Shown: one piece after another, positions 50,375-58,069 of the stretch
Position numbering within the stretch: the stretch's first letter is position 1
Layout: each line of letters opens with the position of its first letter
Assembly: GCA_007050995.1 (NCBI GenBank)
Contig: VJOU01000002.1
Span: 87,501 to 151,500 of the forward strand
Direction: 5' to 3'
DNA length: 64,000 nt
Source of the DNA: Glycocaulis profundi
GTDB taxonomy: Bacteria > Pseudomonadota > Alphaproteobacteria > Caulobacterales > Maricaulaceae
Program-made: the position numbers and the translations under genes
The notes under the pieces: model-generated
The model's database searches: none
What the model was told of the DNA's origin: nothing
The model's input: only the letters and a program-made list of their open reading frames with translations

Positions 50375-52888
50375 TCAGTCAAGCCGGACCGCCTCTTCGA
50401 CCAGCTCGTCCTCGCTGACCATCTCCAGCAGGGCCTCGTGGGCTTCGCCGTGGACGGGCTCGCGGCCGATCTCGAGCATGACGGGCACGGCGAGCGGGGA
50501 GACGCGGTCCAGCGCCACCGCGTCGATGCGGCCCTCGATGCGGACCAGCGCGTCCGACAGGCGGCGGATGTCGAGAAGGCCGGTGGCGGCGTCCTCCCAG
50601 GCGGCCTGCATCAGGATGTGGTCGGGCTCGTGCTCGCGCAGCACGTCGTAGATGAGGTCGGCGGAGAAGGTGACCTGGCGGCCGGACTTCTCCTGACCGG
50701 GAAAGCGGCGCTCGATCAGGCCCGAGATCACCGCGCAGTTGCGGAAGGTGCGCTTCATCAGCGCGCTCTCGGCGAGCCAGGCGTCCAGATCGTCGCCCAG
50801 CATGTCGGGAGCGAACAGATCGTCGAAATCGAGCCCCGCCATGTCCTTCATGCCCCAGACCGACAGGGCGTATTCGTTCGCCACGAAGCCCAGCGGCCGC
50901 ATGCGCAGGCGCTCGAGCCGCCGTGTCAGCAGCATGCCCAGCGTCTGATGGGCCAGCCGCCCCTCGAACGGGTAGCAGACCAGATGATGGCGCGCGCCGC
51001 GCGGGAAGGTCTCCACCAGAAGCCGGTCGGGCGCGGGGATTTTCGAGCGCAGGCGCTGGATCTCCAGCCACTCGCGCACCTGATCGGGCAGCGCGGACCA
51101 GTGGCCGGGATCGGAGACCAGTTTTCGCACCCGGTCGGCCAGGAAGGTGGTGAGCGGGAACTTGCCGCCATTCCATGAGGGGACCTTGGGGTCCTCGCCC
51201 CCGGCCCGGCTGACCAGCGCGCTGGTCTCCGAAATGCCCTCGAACCGCAGGATCTGCCCGGCGAACACGAAGGTGTCGCCCGGTGAAAGCTGTTCGGCGA
51301 ACCATTCCTCCACCTGGCCCAGCCTCAGCCCGCCATGACGCGGCAGGGGTTTCCGGGTGCGGTCCGGCCTGGGCGCGCGCCCCGAGACCAGCCGCACGTC
51401 CAGCATCGGGCTTTCCACGATGGCGCCGACATTGAGCCGGTGGCACTGGGCGATGTCGCGGCTTCGGGGGCGGTAGAGCCCCTCCCGGTCGATGACCAGC
51501 CGCCGGAAGCGGTCGTAGGAGCCCAGCGCGTAGCCGCCGTCGGCGACGAACTTGACCACCCGGTCGAAGGTCTCGCGCGGCAGGAAGGCGTAAGGCGCGG
51601 CGGAGATCACCTCCCGATAGAGATCGTCGGGCCGGAACGGATCACCGCAGGCCCGGCCCATGACGTGCTGGGCCAGCACGTCCAGGCTGCCCGCCTTCAG
51701 GGGCTCGCCGTCCAGCGCCTTCTCGGCGACCGCCTCTTTGGCGGACAGGCATTCGAGATGCTCGAACCGGTTGGTGGGGGCGAGGATGGCGCGGGAGGGC
51801 TCGTCTAGCCGGTGATTGGCCCGGCCCAGCCGCTGGATCAAGCGGGCGGAGCCCTTGGGCGCGCCCATCTGCACGACCAGATCCACATCCCCCCAGTCGA
51901 TGCCCAGATCGAGGGTGGAGGTGCAGACCACCGCCTTCAGCCGCCCCTCGGCCATGGCGGCCTCCACCTTGCGGCGCTGCTCGGGAGCGAGCGAGCCGTG
52001 GTGCAGGGCGATGGGCAGATTGTCGTCATTCATCGCCCACAGATTCTGGAAGGTCGTCTCCGCCTGAGAGCGGGTGTTCACGAACACCAGCGTCAGCCGC
52101 GCCGCCTTGATCGCCTCATAGACCTCGCCCAGCGCATGAAGCCCCGAATGGCCCGCCCACGGGATGCGCTCGCGCGAGGCGAGGATGGAAATCTCCGGCT
52201 CCGCGCCGCCCGCGCCTTCCACGACCCGGGCCAGACGGGGCTCCCCCTCCCCCTGCGCGGCCAGCCAGCGGGCGTGCCCGCCCACGTCGCGCACGGTGGC
52301 CGACAGGCCGACCCGGCGGGCATGGGGGGCGTGATGGCGGATCGCGGTCAGCCCCAGCGCCAGAAGATCGCCCCGCTTGGAGGGCGCGAGCGCGTGGATC
52401 TCGTCGATGATGACGGCCTGAAGATGCTCGAAAAAGGCCTCGCCATTCGCCTGTGCGACGAACAGGGCGACCTGCTCGGGCGTGGTCAAAAGGATGTCGG
52501 GCGGGCGCTGGCGCTGGCGGGCGCGCTTGGAGGCGGGGGTGTCGCCGGTGCGGGTCTCGATCCTGAGGTCTAGTCCCATCTCGGCCACCGGCGTCATCAG
52601 GTTGCGCGCCACGTCCTGACTGAGGGCCTTGAGCGGGGAGATGTACAGGGTGTGCAGCCGGTGGGGGCGGTCGCGGCCGCCCTCCCGCGCGATCCGGGCC
52701 AGATCGATCAGGCTGGGCAGGAAGCCGCCCAGCGTCTTGCCCCCGCCCGTGGGCGCGATCAGCAAGGCGTCCTCGCCCGCCTTCGCCGCCTCGACCATGG
52801 CGAGCTGATGCGGCCGCGGCGCCCAGCCGCGGGCGGCGAACCAGCCCGCGAAAGGCTCAGGGAGGGGGGATCCGGCGTCATCGCGCAT
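50375..52888 (-). CDS. Ligase-associated DNA damage response DEXH-box helicase (Lhr-like)
   Basis: 837-residue superfamily 2 helicase of the Lhr core type associated with the DNA repair ligase. Motifs: Walker A APTGGGKTLGGFLP, DEIH (IIDEIHALAPSKRGD), SATVRD, the second RecA domain TSTLDLGIDWGDVDLVVQMG and RLIQRLGRANHR, then winged-helix and Lhr-specific C-terminal domains. The ATG at 52888 is preferred: an upstream start at 53020 would add 44 residues translated from a dispersed repeat. It acts with ligase, exonuclease and PdeM in resistance to DNA cross-link-type damage. Confidence 0.92.
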   Translation of the reverse strand: MRDDAGSPLPEPFAGWFAARGWAPRPHQLAMVEAAKAGEDALLIAPTGGGKTLGGFLPSLIDLARIAREGGRDRPHRLHTLYISPLKALSQDVARNLMTPVAEMGLDLRIETRTGDTPASKRARQRQRPPDILLTTPEQVALFVAQANGEAFFEHLQAVIIDEIHALAPSKRGDLLALGLTAIRHHAPHARRVGLSATVRDVGGHARWLAAQGEGEPRLARVVEGAGGAEPEISILASRERIPWAGHSGLHALGEVYEAIKAARLTLVFVNTRSQAETTFQNLWAMNDDNLPIALHHGSLAPEQRRKVEAAMAEGRLKAVVCTSTLDLGIDWGDVDLVVQMGAPKGSARLIQRLGRANHRLDEPSRAILAPTNRFEHLECLSAKEAVAEKALDGEPLKAGSLDVLAQHVMGRACGDPFRPDDLYREVISAAPYAFLPRETFDRVVKFVADGGYALGSYDRFRRLVIDREGLYRPRSRDIAQCHRLNVGAIVESPMLDVRLVSGRAPRPDRTRKPLPRHGGLRLGQVEEWFAEQLSPGDTFVFAGQILRFEGISETSALVSRAGGEDPKVPSWNGGKFPLTTFLADRVRKLVSDPGHWSALPDQVREWLEIQRLRSKIPAPDRLLVETFPRGARHHLVCYPFEGRLAHQTLGMLLTRRLERLRMRPLGFVANEYALSVWGMKDMAGLDFDDLFAPDMLGDDLDAWLAESALMKRTFRNCAVISGLIERRFPGQEKSGRQVTFSADLIYDVLREHEPDHILMQAAWEDAATGLLDIRRLSDALVRIEGRIDAVALDRVSPLAVPVMLEIGREPVHGEAHEALLEMVSEDELVEEAVRLD

Positions 52889-52937
52889 GAGGGACACAGA
52901 TAGGGCCTCGAGCGCGGTCGCGACAGGTGAGTTTTGC

Positions 52938-53016
52938 CTGTCCTTCCTCGCTCCGCTCGGTCGGTCCTCGCTGCGCTGCGGGCGCGCAGTCGCGCTTGCG
53001 GCGGCTGCGCCGCCGG
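52938..53016 (+). repeat. 79-bp dispersed repeat, copy 2
   Basis: Direct repeat of 49512-49590 with about five mismatches, lying just upstream of the Lhr-like helicase gene. Its minus-strand frame is open and fuses to the helicase frame, which would mislead start-site calling. Confidence 0.85.
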
Positions 53017-53165
53017 GCATGGGCTTCTCTCCGCCCCCTGCAAGGGGAAGGAATCCAGGCCGGGACGCGGAAACGTGATTGCCTCGCGCTGTGGACGGGC
53101 CGGGGCCGGGCGCCTAACCTTCGCGGCCAGAAGAACAATCCACCTCAACAGCCATCCGGGGAACC

Positions 53166-55346
53166 ATGATGATCAAAGCCCTGCTCGCGAGCTGCGCCCT
53201 TGGCGCGCTCGGCGCCGCCGCCATTCAGCCCGCGCCCGCCTTCGCCATCGTGCAGGAGGCCGCTGCGCCCCTGAGCTATCCCGAGACCGCCACGGTCGAT
53301 CATGTCGACACCTACCGCTCCGCCACGCGCGGCGAGGTGGAGGTGGCCGACCCCTATCGCTGGCTGGAGACCGACGTGCGGGTGTCGGACGACGTGGCGG
53401 GCTGGGTGGCCGCCCAGAACGAGGTCACGGACGCCTATCTCGCCACCCTGCCGGGCCGGGAGATGATCGCCGAGCGCCTGCGCGAGCTGTGGAATTACGA
53501 GCGCTACGGCACGCCGCAGAAGAAGGAGGGGCTTTACTTCTTCTCGCGGAATGACGGCCTGCAGGACCAGTCCGACTTCCGCGTCCAGGAAGGACTGGAC
53601 GGGGAATCCCGCGTCCTGCTGGACCCCAATGAATGGTCCGAGGACGGCACCATCGCCCTGGCGGGGACCAACCCCAGCCCGGACGGGCGGCTGGTGGCCT
53701 ACATGATCCAGGACGGCGGTTCGGACTGGCGCACCATCCGGGTGGTGGACACCGAGACCGGCGAGACGCTGGACGACGAGATCGAGTGGGTGAAGTTCTC
53801 CGGCCTGTCCTGGGCCAAGGACGGATCGGGCTTTTACTATTCGCGCTTCCCCCAGCCCGCCCCGGGCGAGGAGTTCACCGCCCTCAACAACGATCAGGAG
53901 ATCCGCTTCCACCGGCTGGGCACCAGCCAGGACGAGGACGTCCTGATCCAGGCCGATCCCGAGCGCCCTGAAGTGCGCTGGACCGGATCGGTCAGCGATG
54001 ACGGGGACTGGCTGGTCATCCGCTCGGCCACCGGCACGGACGGCAACGGCGTCCGCGTTCTGGACCTGACCGACGAGGACGCCGAGCCGGTCGAAATCTT
54101 CGAGGGCTTCGCCAACAACCATTCTTACGTGGGCAATGACGGCTCGACCTTCCTGTTCCTGACCGATCTGGACGCGCCCAACCGGCGCCTGGTCTCGGTG
54201 GATGTGAACGATCCGGGCGCGCTGACCGACGTGATCGCGCAGGACGAGCGCTTCCCCATCCGCGCCGCCAGCCATATCGGCGGGCATCTGATCGTGGAGA
54301 CGTTCGAGGACGTGCAGTCGGTGGTCCGGGTTTACACGCTGGAGGGCGAGCACGTCCGCGACGTGGAACTGCCGGGCATCGGCACGGTGTCGGGCTTCCG
54401 CGGCGAGCCGGATGATGCCGAGACCTTCTTCACCTACACCAGCTTCGACACGCCCGGCACGGTCTACCGCTATGACGTGGAGACCGGCGAAACCGAGGTG
54501 TTCCGCGAGCCGGAGCTGACCTTCGATCCGGAGGACTACACCGTCAGCCAGGTGTTCTACGAGAGCACCGGCGGGGTGCAGGTGCCGATGTTCATCGTGC
54601 ACCGCGCGGACATCGAGCCGGACGGCGAGCAGCCGACCCTGCTGTTCGGCTATGGCGGGTTCAACATCTCGATGAACCCCGCCTTCGACGTGCGCCGCCT
54701 GCAGTGGATGGAGATGGGCGGGGTGTTCGCCCTGGCCAATCTGCGCGGCGGCTCGGAGTATGGCCGCGACTGGCACGACGGCGGACGGCTGGAGAACAAG
54801 CAGAACGTCTTCGACGACTTCATCAACGCCGCCGAGCACCTGATCGAGACCGGGTGGACCAGCCCGGACAATCTGGCCATCGAGGGCCGCTCGAACGGCG
54901 GCCTGCTGATCGGCGCGGTCGCCAACCAGCGGCCCGAACTGTTCGCCGCGGGTCTGCCCACGGTGGGGGTGATGGACATGCTGCGCTTCGCCGAATTCAC
55001 CGCCGGACGCGGCTGGATCGACGATTACGGCGATCCGCAGGACCCAGAGATGTTCGACGTGATCGAGGCCTATTCGCCGCTTCACAACATCGCGGACGGC
55101 GAAGAGTATCCCGCGCTCATGACGCTGACGGGCGACACCGACGACCGGGTGGTGCCCAGCCACAGCTTCAAATACACCGCGGCGATGCAGGCCGCGGACG
55201 TCGGCGACGCGCCTCAGATCATCCGCATCGAGACGCGGGCCGGTCACGGCGCGGGCACCCCGGTGTCCATGCTGATCCGGGAGACGGCGGACAAATGGGC
55301 CTTCATCGCCCATCACACGGGACTGGACCTGTCCGACGAAGACTGA
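53166..55346 (+). CDS. Periplasmic prolyl oligopeptidase (S9A)
   Basis: 726 residues with a signal peptide (about 1-27), an N-terminal seven-blade propeller (about 80-450) and a C-terminal alpha/beta-hydrolase domain (about 470-726). Catalytic residues: Ser in EGRSNGGLL, Asp in TGDTDDRVVP and His in TRAGHGAGTP. NLRGGSEYG is the typical S9A motif. It cleaves short proline-containing peptides. ATG-ATG at 53166. A strong terminator follows, so it is monocistronic. Confidence 0.95.
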   Translation: MMIKALLASCALGALGAAAIQPAPAFAIVQEAAAPLSYPETATVDHVDTYRSATRGEVEVADPYRWLETDVRVSDDVAGWVAAQNEVTDAYLATLPGREMIAERLRELWNYERYGTPQKKEGLYFFSRNDGLQDQSDFRVQEGLDGESRVLLDPNEWSEDGTIALAGTNPSPDGRLVAYMIQDGGSDWRTIRVVDTETGETLDDEIEWVKFSGLSWAKDGSGFYYSRFPQPAPGEEFTALNNDQEIRFHRLGTSQDEDVLIQADPERPEVRWTGSVSDDGDWLVIRSATGTDGNGVRVLDLTDEDAEPVEIFEGFANNHSYVGNDGSTFLFLTDLDAPNRRLVSVDVNDPGALTDVIAQDERFPIRAASHIGGHLIVETFEDVQSVVRVYTLEGEHVRDVELPGIGTVSGFRGEPDDAETFFTYTSFDTPGTVYRYDVETGETEVFREPELTFDPEDYTVSQVFYESTGGVQVPMFIVHRADIEPDGEQPTLLFGYGGFNISMNPAFDVRRLQWMEMGGVFALANLRGGSEYGRDWHDGGRLENKQNVFDDFINAAEHLIETGWTSPDNLAIEGRSNGGLLIGAVANQRPELFAAGLPTVGVMDMLRFAEFTAGRGWIDDYGDPQDPEMFDVIEAYSPLHNIADGEEYPALMTLTGDTDDRVVPSHSFKYTAAMQAADVGDAPQIIRIETRAGHGAGTPVSMLIRETADKWAFIAHHTGLDLSDED

Positions 55347-55353
55347 TGAAACC

Positions 55354-55382
55354 GGCCCCGCCCTCCCGGCGGGGCCTTTTTC
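55354..55382 (+). terminator. Terminator of the prolyl oligopeptidase gene
   Basis: A 9-bp perfect stem (55354-55362 with 55368-55376, GGCCCCGCC/GGCGGGGCC), loop CTCCC, followed by TTTTTC; it starts 8 nt after the stop. Confidence 0.92.
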
Positions 55383-55395
55383 TTCCGAGGCGTGC

Positions 55396-56355
55396 ATGAC
55401 CCCCGACCCGACCGCGCGAGTTCTGGCCCTGCGCGAGGCGCTGCTGGCGCCGCGCCCCAGCCCCTCCAAGCAGGCCGCCGCTTTCGCGGCGGGCGCGCTG
55501 CTGGGCGCGGACGGCGATCCTGACGCTCTCGCGAGGGCCACGGCGGAGACGCGGGCGGCGCTGAACGCCGGTCTCAGGCGCGTCCATGCCCCCGGCGGCG
55601 AGCAGGAATGGGTGTACGCCGCCATCCTGACGGCCAGCGGCGTGCGGGCGGAGGACTACCTGTCCCTGCGCGAGGCGCTGCACGAGGCGCGGCCCAAAGG
55701 CGGTGCGGGCAGGCTGCATGCCCGCGGCACGCTGGCCGCGCTGGTGCTGGCCACCGGCGACCGCGACGGCCCGGCGAGCCTGATCCGGCGCTTTTACAGG
55801 CTGAAGGATGAGCTGCGCGATCCGTGGTGGCGGCGGGACCTGAGCGAGGAGGACGCGCTGCTGGCCGGTCACGCGGCGGCCGGCCATGAGCCGCGCGAGG
55901 CGCGGAACGCGCGCGAGCGGGCGGAAGCGGCGATGGCGGATGCGCGGGGCTGGTCGAGCCATCGCAAGGCGGGCGCGCGGCTGGCCGCGCTGCTCGGCGC
56001 CGATCCCGGCGAGACCGCCGCGCGCAACGACCGGCTCCATGCGCGGCGCAAGACGCGCTGGAAACTGCGCATGTCGGTGGGCGACGACCTGATCCCGCAG
56101 CTCGCCGCGCAGGGCTTCGAGCCCGACGATCTCAGCGGGATGCTGGAGCTGATGGACGCGCTGAAGGCGGGCGGGATCAATATCGGCATGGGCGGACAGG
56201 CGCGGCTGGCCGCGATGATCGTCTCAGGCGGCCGCTCCGCTGGACCGGGCGAAGCCGCCGCCGCGTTCGCCGCGGTTCAGGCCGCCCAGACTGCGGTGAT
56301 GGTGGCGTCCATGACCGCGGTGTCCGCCGCCGCGACGAGTTCGGCGGGGCGCTAG
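55396..56355 (+). CDS. Helical protein of unknown function
   Basis: 319 residues, almost wholly alpha-helical and rich in Ala, Arg and Glu. No signal peptide. The C-terminus is hydrophobic and Ala-rich (about 290-319, VQAAQTAVMVASMTAVSAAA) and could be membrane-associated. I do not recognise a family. GAGG 5 nt before the ATG at 55396 supports it. It lies directly upstream (38 nt) of the repair exonuclease gene on the same strand, so the two may be cotranscribed. Confidence 0.78.
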   Translation: MTPDPTARVLALREALLAPRPSPSKQAAAFAAGALLGADGDPDALARATAETRAALNAGLRRVHAPGGEQEWVYAAILTASGVRAEDYLSLREALHEARPKGGAGRLHARGTLAALVLATGDRDGPASLIRRFYRLKDELRDPWWRRDLSEEDALLAGHAAAGHEPREARNARERAEAAMADARGWSSHRKAGARLAALLGADPGETAARNDRLHARRKTRWKLRMSVGDDLIPQLAAQGFEPDDLSGMLELMDALKAGGINIGMGGQARLAAMIVSGGRSAGPGEAAAAFAAVQAAQTAVMVASMTAVSAAATSSAGR

Positions 56356-56393
56356 GGCTGGCCGGAGGCCGGACGAGGCCCCATGTCTGCCCG

Positions 56394-57416
56394 ATGACGA
56401 TCCGACCCTCCGACCTGCTCAGAGAGACCCCGAAAGGCCTGTGGTGCGAGCCGGGCGGGTTCTACATCGACCCCGTGCGGCCCGTGGACCGGGCCGTGAT
56501 CACCCACGGCCATGCCGACCATGCCCGGGCCGGGCATGGCGCGGTGGCCGCCACGCCCGAGACGCTGGCCATCATGGCCGCGCGCTATGGCGAGGACTTC
56601 ACCGCCCGGCGCGAGCCGGTGACCTGCGGGCAGGCCTTCTCCCGCGAGGGCGTGAGCGTGAGCCTGCATCCGGCGGGGCATGTGCTGGGCTCGGCGCAGG
56701 TGCTGGTCGAGCATCGGGGGCTGAGGATCTGCGTGTCGGGCGACTACAAGCGCCGCCGCGATCCCACATGCGCGGGCTTCGAGCCCGTGCGCGCCCATGT
56801 CTTCGTCTCCGAGGCCACGTTCGGCCTGCCGGTCTTCCGCCATCCTGATGACACCGGCGAGATCGCCAAGCTGCTCGACAGCGTGCGGCGCTTTCCCGAC
56901 CGGGCGCACCTGGTCGGGGCCTACGCCCTGGGCAAGGCGCAGCGGGTGATCGCGCTGCTGCGGGAGGCGGGCTATGCCGAGACGATCTTCATCCACGGCG
57001 CGTTGAAGGCCCTGTGCGATCTGTACGAGGCGCATGGCGTGGCGCTGGGGCCGCTGGAGAGCGCGACGCTCGAGAACGGGGAGCGTCAGAAGAACGATTT
57101 CGCGGGCCGGATCGTGATCGGCCCGCCGTCGAGCTTCCAGACGGCCTGGGCGCGGCGCTTCCCCGATCCGGTGACGGCCTTCGCGTCGGGCTGGATGCAG
57201 GTGCGCGCCCGCGCCCGTCAGCGGGGCGTGGAGCTGCCGCTGGTCATCTCCGATCACGCGGACTGGGACGAGCTGGTCGCCACGGTGCGCGAGGTCGGCC
57301 CCGACGAGCTGTGGATCACCCACGGCCGCGAGGACGCGCTCGAACGCTGGGCTGAGATGGAAGGCGTGAAGGCGCGGGCCCTGAGCCTGGTCGGCTATGA
57401 GGACGAGAACGACTGA
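56394..57416 (+). CDS. Ligase-associated DNA damage response exonuclease (MBL fold)
   Basis: 340-residue metallo-beta-lactamase/beta-CASP nuclease, related to Artemis/SNM1 enzymes. Motifs: VITHGHADHARAGH (H-x-H-x-D-H), SLHPAGHVLGSAQV, ICVSGDYKRR (Asp) and C-terminal VISDHADWDEL and LWITHGRED. Third member of the Lhr-ligase-exo-PdeM repair set; it would process DNA ends for the ATP-dependent ligase encoded 2.4 kb downstream. Confidence 0.94.
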   Translation: MTIRPSDLLRETPKGLWCEPGGFYIDPVRPVDRAVITHGHADHARAGHGAVAATPETLAIMAARYGEDFTARREPVTCGQAFSREGVSVSLHPAGHVLGSAQVLVEHRGLRICVSGDYKRRRDPTCAGFEPVRAHVFVSEATFGLPVFRHPDDTGEIAKLLDSVRRFPDRAHLVGAYALGKAQRVIALLREAGYAETIFIHGALKALCDLYEAHGVALGPLESATLENGERQKNDFAGRIVIGPPSSFQTAWARRFPDPVTAFASGWMQVRARARQRGVELPLVISDHADWDELVATVREVGPDELWITHGREDALERWAEMEGVKARALSLVGYEDEND

Positions 57417-57425
57417 GGCCGGAGC

Positions 57426-57590
57426 CTAGTTGTCGTTCAGGGCCGCTTCGCGCTGACGCTGACGCTTGTCGCGGTGATACGCGTCGAGCTGCTTCTCCGT
57501 CATGGAGTCGTACAGCTCGAAACTCTCGCCGGTCGCCCCCGTCTTGGCGGGGGCGGGGGCCTTCTTGCGGGCCTTGGTGATGGCGGTCAT
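57426..57590 (-). CDS. Small basic protein with SMTEKQLD motif, DUF3008-related
   Basis: 54 residues: a Lys/Ala/Pro-rich N-terminus, then ELYDSMTEKQLDAYHRDKR, which matches the MHESMTEDQLEDFAETRR segment of the DUF3008 locus just upstream on the same strand. Both are hydrophilic and basic. Function unknown. The ATG at 57590 is preferred over a longer frame because an EcfG-like promoter lies at 57625-57649, leaving a short leader. Confidence 0.75.
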   Translation of the reverse strand: MTAITKARKKAPAPAKTGATGESFELYDSMTEKQLDAYHRDKRQRQREAALNDN

Positions 57591-57624
57591 GGTCGCGTCT
57601 CCGATTACGTCCCTACGAAGAACC

Positions 57625-57649
57625 AACAGCCGGGGAGCGGCAGTGTTCC
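57625..57649 (-). promoter_or_regulatory. EcfG-like promoter of the 54-residue gene
   Basis: On the minus strand GGAAC (57649-57645), 16 nt, then TGTT (57628-57625): GGAAC-N17-GTT, close to the alphaproteobacterial general stress consensus GGAAC-N16/17-CGTT. It ends 34 nt upstream of the ATG. Confidence 0.5.
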
Positions 57650-57757
57650 CGAGGTCACGACATGGTCACCCTCAAGCCTGAATCGGTCATGAATAAGGCC
57701 GCGCATTGTCCGCCCCGCGGACGATCCGGGAGGGCCGGAAACCGTGGGGCGGAGCCG

Positions 57758-57950
57758 TCAGCCGTCTGATTTCTTCTTTTCAGGCAAGCCCTTGCGTCTG
57801 GTCTCGGCGAAGTCCTCGAGCTGATCCTCGGTCATGGACTCGTGCATCTGTCTGGATGCGCCTTTCAGCTCGGATGTGTCCATTTCGCCACGCTTGGCGG
57901 CCAGGGCCGCGCCGGCGGCCTTCTGCTGGGCCTTTCGATTTCGCGGGCAT
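57758..57950 (-). pseudogene. DUF3008 family small protein with apparent +1 frameshift
   Basis: Two frames joined give a 63-residue protein typical of DUF3008: MPAKSK (from the ATG at 57950), then AQQKAAGAALAAKRGE, ELKGASRQMHESMTEDQLEDF and RKGLPEKK. One extra base in the GGCCC run at about 57928-57932 shifts the frame after codon 6, so no intact gene of normal length exists as given. Either a genuine frameshift mutation, a sequencing error, or an unusual start. The locus keeps an EcfG-like promoter. Confidence 0.8.
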
Positions 57951-57984
57951 GAGAGCCTCCATCGCACGCCCCTCCGAAAGCCAG

Positions 57985-58010
57985 AGCGCACGGGACGGGC
58001 CAGACGTTCC
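57985..58010 (-). promoter_or_regulatory. EcfG-like promoter of the DUF3008 locus
   Basis: On the minus strand GGAAC (58010-58006), 17 nt, then CGCT (57988-57985), one mismatch to GGAAC-N16/17-CGTT. It ends 34 nt upstream of the ATG at 57950, the same distance as for the neighbouring 54-residue gene. Confidence 0.45.
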
Positions 58011-58016
58011 CGCATG

Positions 58017-58046
58017 AAAAAAGCCGGGGCGGTCGCCCGCCCCGGC
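58017..58046 (-). terminator. Terminator of the AbgT-family transporter gene
   Basis: A 10-bp perfect stem (58023-58032 with 58037-58046, GCCGGGGCGG/CCGCCCCGGC), 4-nt loop, followed on the minus strand by six T residues. Confidence 0.92.
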
Positions 58047-58069
58047 CTGTTTCAGGAAGTATCCGCCGG

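Noticed and set aside
52889-53020. N-terminal extension of the Lhr-like helicase
   Set aside because: The extra residues are encoded by the 79-bp dispersed repeat, which also occurs elsewhere. The ATG at 52888 starts the conserved protein.
53145-55625. Minus-strand long open frame opposite the prolyl oligopeptidase
   Set aside because: Antisense shadow; the plus-strand gene has signal peptide, catalytic triad and terminator.
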